DNA from: Liolophura sinensis | Lineage: Eukaryota > Mollusca > Polyplacophora > Chitonida > Chitonidae | DNA: 64,000 bases | Direction: 5' to 3' | NCBI RefSeq assembly: GCF_032854445.1 | Contig: NC_088296.1 | Coordinates: forward strand, 20,575,853 to 20,639,852 | Shown here: in pieces, positions 22,880-33,214 of the stretch | Layout: every line of letters begins with the position of its first letter | How positions within the stretch are numbered: the stretch's first letter is position 1 | Made by a program: the position numbers and the translations under genes | Notes under the pieces: model-generated | Database searches by the model: none | The model's input: the letters and a program-made list of their open reading frames with translations, nothing else | Told to the model about the DNA's origin: nothing

Positions 22880-23221
22880 GGAGTCTCGGAACCGGTAGAT
22901 CCAGGATCAATCCTTGATCGAGTCACACCTAAGACTTTAAAAGAGGAAGTTGTAGCTTCCTCGCTTGACGTTCAGCAGGGAGGGGATAGTGCGACGACTG
23001 GTTGACCCGTATCAGTATAATGGCTCGGGCGGGGCTGCTTACTTGCCTTCGGTAAGTCGTCTCAGTAAAGCAGCACTAAATAAAAGAGCGGTGGAAATCC
23101 GTCCTGTAACAAGGAGGCACATTACACGTACATGCACCCTAAGGATTCCTTCGTCGTCATATGACTGAAAAATTGTTGGGTACGACGTTAAACGCCAAGC
23201 ACTCACTCACTCACTCACTCA
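22880..23221 (+). mobile_element. SINE family B
   Basis: Head GGAACCGGTAGATCCAGGAT, then GACTTTAAAAGAGGAAGTTG, CGACTGGTTGACCCGTATCA, TTACTTGCCTTCGGTAAGTC, and the end ACTGAAAAATTGTTGGGTAC with GACGTTAAACGCCAAG and a CACT-repeat tail. It abuts an inverted partner at 23222. Confidence 0.9.
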
Positions 23222-23520
23222 CGAAGGAGTCCTTAGAGTGCATGTAATGTGCCTCCTCGTTGCAGGACGAATTTCCACCGCTCTTTTGTCTAGTACTGCT
23301 TCACTGAGACGACTTACCAAAGGCAAGTAAGCTGCCCGCCCGAGCCATTATACTGTTACGGGTCAACCGTTGCACTATCCCCTTAATGATAAAGGCCAAG
23401 GAAGCGAGAAAGTTACAGCTTCCTCTTTTAACGTCTTAGGTGACCCGACCCAGGATTGACCCTGGGTTTGCCGTGACCCAAAGCTGACGCTTTACCATGC
23501 AACTGTGCTATCGGGGCCGG
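23222..23520 (-). mobile_element. SINE family B, inverted partner
   Basis: The reverse complement of the family B body runs from GAAGGAGTCCTTAGAGTGCA (tail side) to GCTATCGGGGCCGG (tRNA-like head). The final CTGAAAAATTG segment is absent; the element begins just inside it, at the junction with the (+) copy. Confidence 0.9.
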
Positions 23521-23527
23521 TGGGAAA

Positions 23528-23665
23528 CATGACTGGTTGGTCCGGTGTCAGTATAATTTTATTTAGTTGGGTGTCCTGTCTGGTGCCTTGACATGATACC
23601 TCAGTGACGGCTGCATTTTGGCGGTATGAACTCGCCCTGCGATAAGAAGATACAGTATAATAGAT
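23528..23665 (+). mobile_element. SINE family B2, internal fragment
   Basis: GACTGGTTGGTCCGGTGTCA, GTATAATTTTATTTAG, the CATGATACCTCAGTGACGGC block and CTCGCCCTGCGATAAGAAGA match the middle of 33535-33915. The 3' end is lost. Confidence 0.8.
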
Positions 23666-23669
23666 ACTA

Positions 23670-24100
23670 ACACTTCATATGAATGAGATATTGTTTCTAT
23701 AAAACCCGAAACATACATACATATCTGCAAACAAGGAACTGCAGACATATTGCTCCAAATTATTAATAAGCAGTTTATTTCAGACATATAGTTCAGTTAT
23801 AAATATTTATACAGAAAGAGGGGAAAATGAAGAATCAGAAAACTTGAACACATACAGAAGAACATAAGTTCGTGCCTCTTTTTCTCGTGATGGCGACTGA
23901 ATACCGAAAATCGAAGAGTAAAATGTTCGGTGTTCCACAGCCCACACAAATTAATGATCAACATTCTGATGGGATTTGGAGAGTGATATATAATATAATG
24001 TAAAAGCGTAATGAAAACAATTGAATTCAGGTCATGCACATTAGTCACTCTTATATTTACTTCTGCGCCTATGACCATGGATCAAATATCATCTATGTAT
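23670..24100. other. No recognised feature
   Basis: Unique AT-rich sequence between SINE copies. Confidence 0.5.
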
Positions 24101-24104
24101 ACAG

Positions 24105-24520
24105 GTGGTGGCTTCAGTGGCCTAATGGTCACAGCGTCGCCTTTTAAGTCGTAAGACCTTTGGATCAAACCCGGGTGTGGTCATGTAAAAAAAAACTTTC
24201 AAAGCCTACTTTGGCTTTGAGGCTACCTCGCTTGGCGTTCAACACTGAAGACGGGGATCAAAGGCAGGCCGGATCATACCAAAGACTTTAAAAGTGATAC
24301 TGGCTGCTGTCTTGCAAGGAAACAGGACTCGTTGGGACGGCGACAGTATAATGTGACTGGGGTGCCATGTCTGGTATCTTCGGCATGATACTTCAATGGC
24401 GGCAGCACTTTGGACTCGCCCTGCCACAAGAAGACACAGTATACGTGTACACACCTAATGACTCTGCGTGGTCATGTGACTGAAAAATTGTTAAGCAGGA
24501 CGGAAAAAACTTCAGCTTAC
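24105..24520 (+). mobile_element. SINE family B2, near full length, just upstream of the CELF exon
   Basis: The tRNA-like head (TGGCCTAATGGTCACAGCG, A-box-like; TTGGATCAAACCCGGGTGTG, B-box-like) is followed by the body ACCAAAGACTTTAAAAGTGA, ATGATACTTCAATGGCGGCA and GCCCTGCCACAAGAAGACAC. The end is GACTGAAAAATTGTTAAGCA. It ends about 80 bp before the exon, so it lies in the splice-proximal part of the upstream intron. Confidence 0.9.
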
Positions 24521-24601
24521 ATACATACCTTCTATACATAGGATTGAAACAAAATATTACAATTGAAGTTTGCATTCTTATTGTTTTTGTTTCTGTTACA
24601 G

Positions 24602-24684
24602 GCTGTGCATTCCTGACTTACTGTAATCGTGATAGCGCGGTCAAAGCCCAGCAAGCACTCCATGAACAGAAAACGTTACCTGGG
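24602..24684 (+). CDS. Internal exon of a CELF/Bruno-like RNA-binding protein (second half of RRM1)
   Basis: CELF proteins bind U/G-rich pre-mRNA and mRNA and control alternative splicing, translation and decay. The exon starts with the last two bases of a Gly codon and gives 27 full codons beginning [16 protein letters not shown] and ending [12 protein letters not shown]. That is the C-terminal half of the first RRM, with RNP1 (KG-CAFLTY) split by the upstream intron. HEQKTLPG points to the CELF3-6 branch rather than CELF1/2, which has a different residue set there. The length of 83 bp and the phases (1 at the start, 0 at the end) equal the corresponding vertebrate exon as I remember it. Upstream is a pyrimidine-rich tract ending TTACAG; downstream is GGGGTAAGT. 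The frame stays open into both introns, so splice sites rather than stops set the limits. I could not find the preceding RRM1 exon or the following short exon (usually beginning MNRPIQVKPA). Family assignment is firm; the exact paralogue is not. Confidence 0.92.
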
Positions 24685-24689
24685 GTAAG

Positions 24690-26600
24690 TCTATTACATT
24701 TTCGCTTTCAGTTTCATTTTTACACAGCGTCGCCCTCCACAGACGATTCGCCTTCCTTCACATGGGGGTAAACTTACAAGCGTCTGTGTGTATTTTCGAC
24801 TCGATACTGTTATAATTTATGCAGATTTTTGCGGAGATTTGAAGCGATGTGCTTTTTTTTCAGGTTAATAATATTTAACGTATTGGAAAATTAAGTTACA
24901 ACGCAGGTTTCTAACAGACAGTTGACGTACAATCTTTTTAATGCTTTTTCATGGCAATTCACCTTTATTACTGCCTTATTTTATGCTCTATACCGGTATG
25001 ATAATATGACGTGTTGAAATTAGATTTATCATTCCCCATATTAAGACATCAAGAGAAACAAATTTGTCAGTTTGTTTGTACAAATACATATATAGTGATG
25101 TTGTACCTGACAACAACGTTATTGAGCCGTTATTGAAAGCCTTCATGAATGAAAACATCACGATGGACAATTAAGCGTGAGTGCACGGCCACGTAGTCAT
25201 GGAAAAAAGTGCGCTTTACAATGCGGACTTCCAATATCCGCCATGATCCATGTGATCGATATCACACAAACCCGATCCTGTCTCCAAATTTGACATTTCC
25301 CATCTTTTTTGTTTTGTCCCCGGAACATATACTGATGTTATTTGTTCCACTTTGATTTCCGGGAACATTTTCCCATTCATCATTGCTGGCTTCAGGTACT
25401 GTCTGTCTGGACAACTCGATATAGATACGAAAATGTGGCTAGTAATGTGAATCATAGCTAGCTCTGTGCGTGTGACGACCACGCCCTTGAGTGACCGCCA
25501 TTATGGGTATTTAGGCCGAGTCTGTATGCTACTGACTATTGTATTGAGCTGTATCTATTCAGACATCTGTCTATAACCTCCACTGTATACAGACGTCTGT
25601 TATATCCCCGCACACTAAAGCCTGTCAGATAATGGGGGACTTCACTCGATAATTTCCGCTACATAGGATGAGATATATGCCTTCAGGAATCGGGCTTCGC
25701 AACTAAACCTCTTAAATCAATTTGCAAACAAATGTTTGCGCTGGAGGCAATGCAGCCAAGCGCGACAGCAGCGAGACCCGACAAGTGCCCGGATGTTGAT
25801 CTCAGCTGGGATGCATCTGTTGAAGATTGTCCAGAGACCATTTACAAACGGTCCAGCATCGTTGCCGCTTTGACCTTCGCAGACGAAGAATTAAAGGAGC
25901 TTTCATGTATACCCATTTTGAAACCATAGCAAAGCTACTTATATCTTTGATTCCTTTTGCCCAGACGAGTCTGATTAAAGGTGGATTGTGATTTTTCTGC
26001 TAGACAAAGTCCGATTTAAGTGAAAGTACTAATGTTTCATTTTCCCAGATTTAGGGCCTGGTTACTTCCGCTTAAGCCTGAATTGGTGTGCGCATGCACT
26101 TTCAGTCCCAATTCTACCATTTGGCCACAGACCCCCATTAGTTTTCCATAAGCGACAATGTTAACGTTTAGTGCTGTAGCTCAGTCCCAAACCCGTGGCC
26201 AATAAGCTTTGCTGCATACCTGGCCCAGTCTGTGAGAAAGAAGCTATTAAAATCTTGACATAGGTTGACCGTCAAAATCTAGACCTTTCTATGCCGGCAG
26301 CTGGGAGATGTGTCTAGCAGCGCGAAGGGGACGTCACTCGCAGCCTAATCACCACCTGTCTCCTTGTGCCCTCTCGCCCAGAATTTCAAACTTTCATCAT
26401 TAAAACTCATACCTGCCCAAAGCTTAGACAATTTCCATCATTTTGATACCAAGCATGCACCTGTACACCAAAAACGGCAGGCTGGCAGCAAAAAAAAAAC
26501 TTACACCCTAAAATACACAGAATTACATTCGTCCGGAAAACCGGAAGTTGTAATGGGGGTCTGTGTCCATTTGAGAAATGCGTCAGAGAAAACTGTTTTG
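24690..26600. other. Intronic sequence, no recognised feature
   Basis: This follows the CELF exon. A T-run and CAG at ~24851-24863 resembles an acceptor, but the sequence after it reaches a stop within a few codons in the expected frame. The ORF at 25732-25929 (65 codons) resembles no family I know. Confidence 0.45.
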
Positions 26601-26606
26601 GTAACT

Positions 26607-26900
26607 GGGGGGCCTCCCGTGGCTCAGTTGGTTAGCGCGCTAGCGCAGCGTAATGACCCAAGTGTCTCTCAATGCGGTCGCTCTGAGTTCAAGTCACAGC
26701 ATTATTATGGGAGTAAACCGAGCAGAGGCCGGAGGAAACCCACGACCATCCGCACGTTGCTGGAAGGCCATCCCATGTATGACCGGGGAGTGGGTTTCCT
26801 CCGGGCTCTGCTCGGTTTCCTCCCATCGTAATGCTGGCCGCCGTCGTATAAGTGAAATATTCTTGAGTACGGCGTAAAGTACCAATCAAATAAATAAATT
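26607..26900 (+). mobile_element. SINE family A with an internal inverted duplication
   Basis: A normal tRNA-like head (GTGGCTCAGTTGGTTAGCGC, AGTTCAAGTC) is followed at ~26697-26770 by the element's own body in reverse (ACCGAGCAGAGGCCGGAGGA, CCCACGACCATCCGCACGTT). The body then runs forward from ~26786 (GGGTTTCCTCCGGGCTCTGC) to the usual end and (AAAT)n tail. The two halves form a fold-back of roughly 60-70 bp. Confidence 0.9.
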
Positions 26901-27044
26901 TATTTGCTTTGCTATTTACATGCTTTTATGACAAAACTTTGTGACAATAAACTGTTTACGGCGCTTGGGTAACATTCGTTTACATCAGACGCTCCGATTC
27001 TCTCTATGGATCCATAAAACTGACCACTATCGCATAACTGAGTT

Positions 27045-27160
27045 ATTTATTTGATTTGGTGTTTTACGCCGTACTAAAGAATATTTCACTTACACGCCGT
27101 ACGGTCATCGTATAAGTGAAATATTCTTGAGTATAGCGTTAAGCAGCAACAAAAGTGCAG
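27045..27160. mobile_element. SINE family A tails in fold-back arrangement
   Basis: An inverted tail (TTATTTGATTTGGTGTTTTA, CGCCGTACTAAAGAATATTT) is followed within ~25 bp by a direct tail (CGTATAAGTGAAATATTCTT, GAGTATAGCG). No head or body is present. It forms a hairpin of about 30-bp arms. Confidence 0.85.
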
Positions 27161-27164
27161 TCGA

Positions 27165-28420
27165 AAAAATGGCGCAGGTCTAACTGTTGTTCAGAAATTC
27201 ATTGTCTGATTCGTATTCAGAAGTATTCATCGCTTTGTGGCAGTTATAGTTTAATAAAACCCAGAGTGCATAAAACGCAGAGCTTGTAAAGTTGTAACTT
27301 ATTGTACCGGTACAAGAAGCAAAGGAAATTTACTTGTGTATCGTTTAAAGCCATGAATACCATATACATGTAAAAGGAAAACGTGCGATGAAGATTGCCA
27401 AAAACAACAGTCAGTTTTTACAGTTGTAATTTCGACTTGACATCATGCAGAAGAGAGGCAAATAGGTCCCAAGTGTAACCGCTATGACCGCCAGTTTCCA
27501 CAGAATGTTGGAATTTTAGATGAGCATGCATAGAGGTATTGCTATAATTTGACCATAAATAAATTGTCTGATGCTGAACAAAAAATAATGTCAATGGAAA
27601 TTGTTTTCCCCTAAAACCCATTTCCATGTGAAATTTAGATTTTTCTCCAATTCATCGAACACATATTAATTTGCATGGCTTTGATGGCGTGGAGGGCCAG
27701 GCTACGTGCCACCGGGGTTACGCACAAAACTCCGATATTATAAATTCATTGCATTTATGCTGTAAAAAAGCGCACAGTTCGAGATTTAGAGACTGGGTTC
27801 GACACACAGGCGCCTGCCCAATCCCGTGGTTCATATAAATTCAAATTTAAATTTATACTTTGGAAGTTTCGGTGATTTGAAATCCCGTTGGTTTGCAGTT
27901 CTGAAGAAGAAATTGTATGCCTTTCTAATAGCGTGAAACTTCTTGTGTTTTGACTGTGTCTTTCACAACTGTTACGCACATCTTTTCTAGTGTAGAATAA
28001 ACAACCCGAATGAAGTTTCACTCATGGTAATTTGCATTTCAAAGTTCGGATGGTTTAGGCTTGAAAGGCGAACGGCTTAATCGAGATTCGTCTACTTTTT
28101 TGGGTGGTATTTGGTTTTGGAATGGAGATTTGACAGAGGTACAGAAGAAGGCACATAACAGCGCACTGTTTTAGACTTACCGTACATTCCTTATTCACAC
28201 ATCAATTAAGCCTATCGATTTCTGTTTGAATTAGCAGCCCTCAGCTACATGTCTGCAATGTGTCTTCTGTACATATTATAGTGGCAATAAACTGGGCCTC
28301 GACGCTGATAGATGTATGTTGGGGCTTTTGGGTCGTCTTATATGAAGTTTGCTGGAGATCGCGTGCGTCCCACCAAAGTGGAATTCACATTGGTTTAACA
28401 ACGCATGAAAATATTTCCCT
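27165..28420. other. No recognised feature
   Basis: Unique AT-rich intronic sequence. Confidence 0.5.
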
Positions 28421-28424
28421 AAAT

Positions 28425-28498
28425 GACGGCGGCCTGTATTATGGAGGGAGAAAACCAGGCAGAGCCCGGAGGAAATCCATCCGCAGGTTGCTGGTAGA
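28425..28498 (-). mobile_element. SINE family A internal fragment
   Basis: GACGGCGGCCTGTATTATGG, AGGCAGAGCCCGGAGGAAAT and CCATCCGCAGGTTGCTGG are the reverse of the family A body. Both ends are missing. Confidence 0.8.
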
Positions 28499-28504
28499 AA
28501 AAGT

Positions 28505-29750
28505 GTTTCTTTTACAACGTTGGAGGAGGGTATGAAATAAAACTTAGAAAGCGTCTAATTTTTGGGAAATGTGGACAATCCCATCAATGTTTCCTGTTGA
28601 AGACTTATTTACCTGATGAGATAAAGGTTGGGGGAGGGGGGAATAAAAAGGTTGATTTTGATTTTTTTTTTATTGCATTTCCGGATTTTTAGTGTCGTTT
28701 AGCCCGTTTAAACATAAAATCTTGCACGGTTGCCTTAGGTCGGTGGTATACTCTGAACTTGAAATCCCTTAGCCTTTAATATGTAGATTCTAATAACTGT
28801 CGCCAGAATTGACATTCCAGCTTGATATATATAAACACACTGTATACCATTTTTAGCCGGCAATATTAATTTAAATATGGAGACGAAATCGACATGAATC
28901 AGGGTTGAGGTCCTAGCCAGAAAAAATGTCATGCTTGCATTGGACCTTGTCGGCCAAAAGGCAAGCTGCATGGAAAATTCCAAGAGACTGTGCGTCTGTT
29001 TGACTGCTATATAAATGGTCCCTAGAGTCTGGAGTATCTTGCTAAAGATTAATCCGTTCCTCTTGCTTCACGTGGGCGGGTCTCGTCTTATCCAAAGCAT
29101 CAATCAATACGACCAGGCAGGACTAATCGATAAAAGACACAGTCCTGTCTTTAATTGATCTGATAGAAAGAGCGTGTGACGGGGACTGCTGGGTCATGGT
29201 AAAATCTGGATCAGGTCAAGTCTAGGAAAGACGGATCGCCTCAATGAAACGTTTCCGACTTGACGAATAACCCAAGTGCTTGACTTCTTACGTTATGTTA
29301 TTTAATTTTTATTGAGTTTCCCATTTTTTTTTGTTGCTGTACAAGCACTCATAGGCTATAATTTAAAGCCAGTTACTGTTGCGATTTGTAACTAATTGTG
29401 TAACCCACCATAAAATCATATTGCCAATAGACAATACCTTAGGCAGAGGAGTGTCCGAAATATAGATCATGCACGACATGTTTTTGGCCAAAATCCAGTT
29501 CAAAACTTGTCTGCCAGTTAACCGTGACTTGCTTAGGAAAACATCAAATTACTCAAAGCACGCTAGTGAGAGGAGGCAAAATATAATCGAAATTCTGAGT
29601 CATAATCTTGCAATTCACAGATGACTAGGTATAAACATACACGGACAGAACAGTCTTCATCTTCTTTCTGGAGACAACGAAGATGTCAACATCGTTTTCA
29701 CTACATGTATATACAATCTAAAAACCGAAACACTTGTCTCATATGTCTAA
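28505..29750. other. No recognised feature
   Basis: Unique AT-rich intronic sequence. Confidence 0.5.
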
Positions 29751-29754
29751 AATT

Positions 29755-29985
29755 ATGCACTATAAATCTTCAACCCCTTTCAACCACTAAAACATTTTTA
29801 GTGGAATTTATACATAAATTATAGCGAAAATGAGACTATTAATGACTAGGTTTTGTCATCAAAGATGCACGTTTCATAAAACTGTGCAAATCATTTCTCT
29901 TCACTCCAAAGTTTTCCCAGAATGTTTCAAAATATTGGTTACAGAGGCGGTTGAAAATCTTGAAGAATTAGGGCTTGATTCTTTG
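29755..29985 (+). mobile_element. MITE-like family F
   Basis: Begins TAAATCTTCAACCCCTTTCA and ends GGCGGTTGAAAATCTTGAAG, which are imperfect inverted termini. The interior has CATAAAACTGTGCAAATCAT, TCTTCACTCC and CAAAATATTGGTTACAGAGG. Four more copies lie at 41520 (+), 41855 (-), 53570 (+) and 60360 (-). No coding capacity; a non-autonomous DNA transposon is likely. Confidence 0.75.
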
Positions 29986-30039
29986 AGGTATTTAAGGTAA
30001 TACTGTATTTCACCTAAATTTATTTATGTATGCATAAAG

Positions 30040-30205
30040 GGGATAGTGAAACAACTGGTTGACCCGTATCAGTATAATGACTCGGGCGAGGTGGTTTACT
30101 TGCCTTCGGTAAAGCGTCACATTACATGCACTCTAATGATTTCTTCGTCATCATATGACTGAAAAATTGTTAAGTACGACATTAAAGCGCTCACTTACTC
30201 ACTAT
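30040..30205 (+). mobile_element. SINE family B, internally deleted
   Basis: ACTGGTTGACCCGTATCAGT, the TTACTTGCCTTCGGTAAAGC block, CATATGACTGAAAAATTGTT, AAGTACGACATTAAAG and a CACT-rich tail are present. The head and the GCAGCAC segment are missing. Confidence 0.88.
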
Positions 30206-30214
30206 TTATTTATG

Positions 30215-30315
30215 TAATTGGTGTTTTCCACCGTGCTCAAGAATATTTCACTTATACGACGGCGGCCTGCATTATGATGGGAGGAAAGCGGGCACTGTCC
30301 GGGGGAAACTATTTC
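30215..30315 (-). mobile_element. SINE family A 3' part
   Basis: The inverted end (TTGGTGTTTTCCACCGTGCT, CAAGAATATTTCACTTATAC) and part of the body (GGCGGCCTGCATTATGATGG) are present. It is inserted next to the tail of the preceding family B copy. Confidence 0.88.
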
Positions 30316-30649
30316 ACTTAAAGTTCATTATTTTTGGTTTGATTTTGATTGATAGAGTGGCGTTTAAGAGTCTTATCACACAAAAAAATAAGTGCTAGCA
30401 TCAGTTTATGCATTTGCTTTTGAAAGTACACTTTTACATATCAAGCAGTACTGGTATTTCTTGGACTTCATATATCCGAGAAATCTGGGTGTTTTCGAAA
30501 GAAATCAACGATGCTGACAGTTTCTGTAGCTATAATCCAGATGCCATGCATCTGACTTCTACATAGAGTAATTGTTCACTTTAGTTCTGATGTGTTTTCT
30601 TGGAAATAGTGGGTGAAAAAATGGATTTTTCCTTGAGAGACAAAACTGA

Positions 30650-30830
30650 CGGGTTTCTTGAATTTGGACAAACACATAATAGTTTTATAGAGAAATTGTG
30701 AGACAAACGCGTGTGCTTTTTAGGGTAATCATGAGGCAAGAACAGCTGTTTTTTTTCTTCTGAGGAATGCTGAAACAAACGCAGATAGTTTTACCGAGAA
30801 ATTGTGAGACAGACGCAGGGTGTATTTTTT
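30650..30830 (+). repeat. Degenerate ~110-bp direct duplication
   Basis: ATAGTTTTATAGAGAAATTG, TGAGACAAACGC recurs ~110 bp later as ATAGTTTTACCGAGAAATTG, TGAGACAGACGC. It lies directly before the truncated MITE copy. Confidence 0.65.
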
Positions 30831-30831
30831 T

Positions 30832-31075
30832 TAGCTCTGTGGGGCAGTGATTACGTATATGTCAGCCCTCCCTCATTCCATAAGTTTGAACACCTCTGCA
30901 CACCCGATGTTGTCCTCAATATACTAATACTGTCTGCCAAATAATGTGTCTGTTCGCACTCTCATAGTCATTTCAGCTATCAGTTCCAGGTAGGTGTCAT
31001 CACTGGTAAATCCTTAAAAGCATGAGAATTGTGAAAAATTGGTCGAAATTGTACAAATTCTGTCTCCGACCGCCA
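30832..31075. mobile_element. Second, right-truncated copy of the 390-bp MITE
   Basis: The left terminus TAGCTCTGTGGGGCAGTGAT resembles TACCTCTGTAGGGCTGTGAT at 22243. The interior also matches (TTCAGCTATCAGTTCCAGGT, TGTCATCACTGGTAAA, AGCATGAG). Alignment fades at about 31075 and no right terminal repeat follows. Substantial divergence shows this is an old insertion. Confidence 0.8.
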
Positions 31076-31079
31076 ATGA

Positions 31080-32175
31080 TTGAGACGAGCTGAAATTTGT
31101 TCCATGAGAAACATAAATCGCGAGAGAAATGCTGATGTGTTTACTGAGAAATCGCTTTTCTGTAAGATCTTACTTTGGCAGTGAAAAGACTCAAATCCCA
31201 TTCTGTGTCCAAGTTGACTAATACACTTAGGGAAACTCTCTTTGGGTGGTTTAAACCTTTCTCTTTTGGAGTGTAGGCCTACAGTCTGTAGAGTTCCTGC
31301 TGACGTCATTTGTTTGCTGGATATGTATTCATTGTTAAAATCTATCTCTTTATTTATTCGCCTTTCATTTGTGTTTGTTTGTATATCTTATATATTTTTT
31401 TTAATTTTATTATTTTTAGATAACTCATCTTAGCATTGACGCTGTGTACATAGTCAAAATTCAGAAGTCCGCCTATGCATTTCTCAGATTTGGATTTTAA
31501 ATGTGACACGTTCATGCCTGTCAAATGGATAAAAACAAATCAAGCAGCTAAAAGCGAGACTTCTCATACGTTTTTTTCGGGTAAAAATGCAGCTGGTTCA
31601 CAATCGTACTTGTTGCAAAAGACAGACATTCTAGACGATAAAAATGAAAAGAAACCTGAACGCAGCAATTAAGTAATTCCTTTATGGATTAGAGTGGCCT
31701 TGCAAAAAGTTTACTGTCAGAATTTAGTTCAGATTTCACAGGTAGCTTGATCGACTGCTGAAGTTTATTTTACGTTGTCAAAAGATTGCAGAAATTTTAA
31801 AAGTAATTCCACCAGGTCGTGACATGAATCCAGTCGAGCTTTACACCGGGACACCCCATATCAAGGTAGGCTGTCTGTTGATGATGTGCGCGGGATAGTA
31901 GAATTGCCTTTGGTTTTTCTAGGACGTGATAAACAAGCGTGAGTACACATAAACATTTTACAACAACAACGAATGTTCTGCGTATGCTGCACCGTTGCTT
32001 TTCCCCACAACGTCAGCAATAAACCATTGCAGATATAATTCTAATGTTTGTCAACCGTGCAGTTTGTTCAAATATAGGTGAATAGTTTACACACAGAATG
32101 TAGATTTCAACAATTCGTTAATATTGCAATTTAAATAAACTGATGTTATGTTGTTTATGTTGTGCATTTTGCAAT
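31080..32175. other. No recognised feature
   Basis: Unique AT-rich intronic sequence. Confidence 0.5.
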
Positions 32176-32179
32176 ATTG

Positions 32180-32225
32180 TTGCAATATTGTATATATACA
32201 ATATTGTATATATACAATATTGCAA
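32180..32225. repeat. 46-bp perfect palindrome
   Basis: The sequence from TTGCAATATTGTATATATAC to its mirror end ATACAATATTGCAA is its own reverse complement, centred on CAATATTG. A further GCAATATTG copy flanks it on the left. It is a cruciform candidate. Confidence 0.95.
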
Positions 32226-32539
32226 TAGCATGAATCCTCTACACCAGCTTGTACCTGATCTATATGTGTTAATCATGTCTTTAAAAGGAACTGACAATAA
32301 AATTTAACCACATTCTGATGCATATTGAAAAATTGCAGTTTTACTCAGGGCTTTGTGTTAGTCATGTAATACACTTTTCGTGCTCAAATCATAATTTGGA
32401 TAATGCCAAGCTTTATTTCTGAGGATAAAAGCTAAACACGTATACCACCTGAGATATGTTATTTTTTATTAGACACTCAAATTGAATGAGTTAATTTACA
32501 CATACAAGGTATCAAAATCCATCTTGCCATGTACAACAT

Positions 32540-33212
32540 GTGCAAGGCGTCAAAACCCATCCTGCCATATACAAGGCATCAAAACCCATCTTGTCATATA
32601 CAAGGCATCAAAACCCATCTTGTCATATACAAGGCATCAAAACCCATCTTGTCATATACAAGGCATCAAAACCCATCTTACCATATACAAGGCATCAAAA
32701 CCCATCTTGTCATATACAAGGCATCAAAACCCATCTTGTCATATACAAGGCATCAAAACCCATCTTACCATATACAAGGCGTCAAAACCCATCTTGTCAT
32801 ATACAAGGCATCAAAACCCATCCTGTAATATACAAGGCATCAAAACACATCTTGCCATATACAAGGCATCAAAACCCATCTTGTCATATACAAGGCATCA
32901 AAACCCATCTTGTGATATACAAGGCATCAAAACCCATCCTGCCATATACAAGGCATCAAAACCCATCTTGTCATGTACAAGGCATCAAAACCCATCTTGT
33001 CATATACAAGGCATCAACACCCACCTTGTCATATACAAGGCATCAAAACCCATCTTGCCATATATACAAGGCATCAAAACCCATCTTGTCATATACAAGG
33101 CGTCAAAACCCATCCTGCCATATACAAGGCATCAAACCCATCTTGCCATATACAAGGCATCAAGAGCCATCTTGTCATAGACAAGGCATCAAGAGCCATC
33201 TTGCTATATACA
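32540..33212 (+). repeat. 29-bp satellite, about 23 copies, open in three frames
   Basis: The unit is CATATACAAGGCATCAAAAC plus CCATCTTGT. Variants include TCTTGCC, TCCTGCC, GGCGTC and, at the end, AAGAGCC. Because 29 is not divisible by 3, the translation cycles through all frames and repeats every 29 residues. No frame contains a stop, which produces overlapping ORFs of 81-232 codons. Nothing else suggests a gene: no splice signals, no codon bias and identical content in all three frames. Confidence 0.93.
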
Positions 33213-33214
33213 AA

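Noticed and set aside
24851-24870. T-run plus CAG downstream of the CELF exon as the next exon's acceptor
   Set aside because: The following sequence does not encode the expected MNRPIQVKPA-type segment and hits a stop quickly.
26364-26831. 155-codon ORF
   Set aside because: Its second half is a rearranged family A SINE and its first half matches nothing I know.
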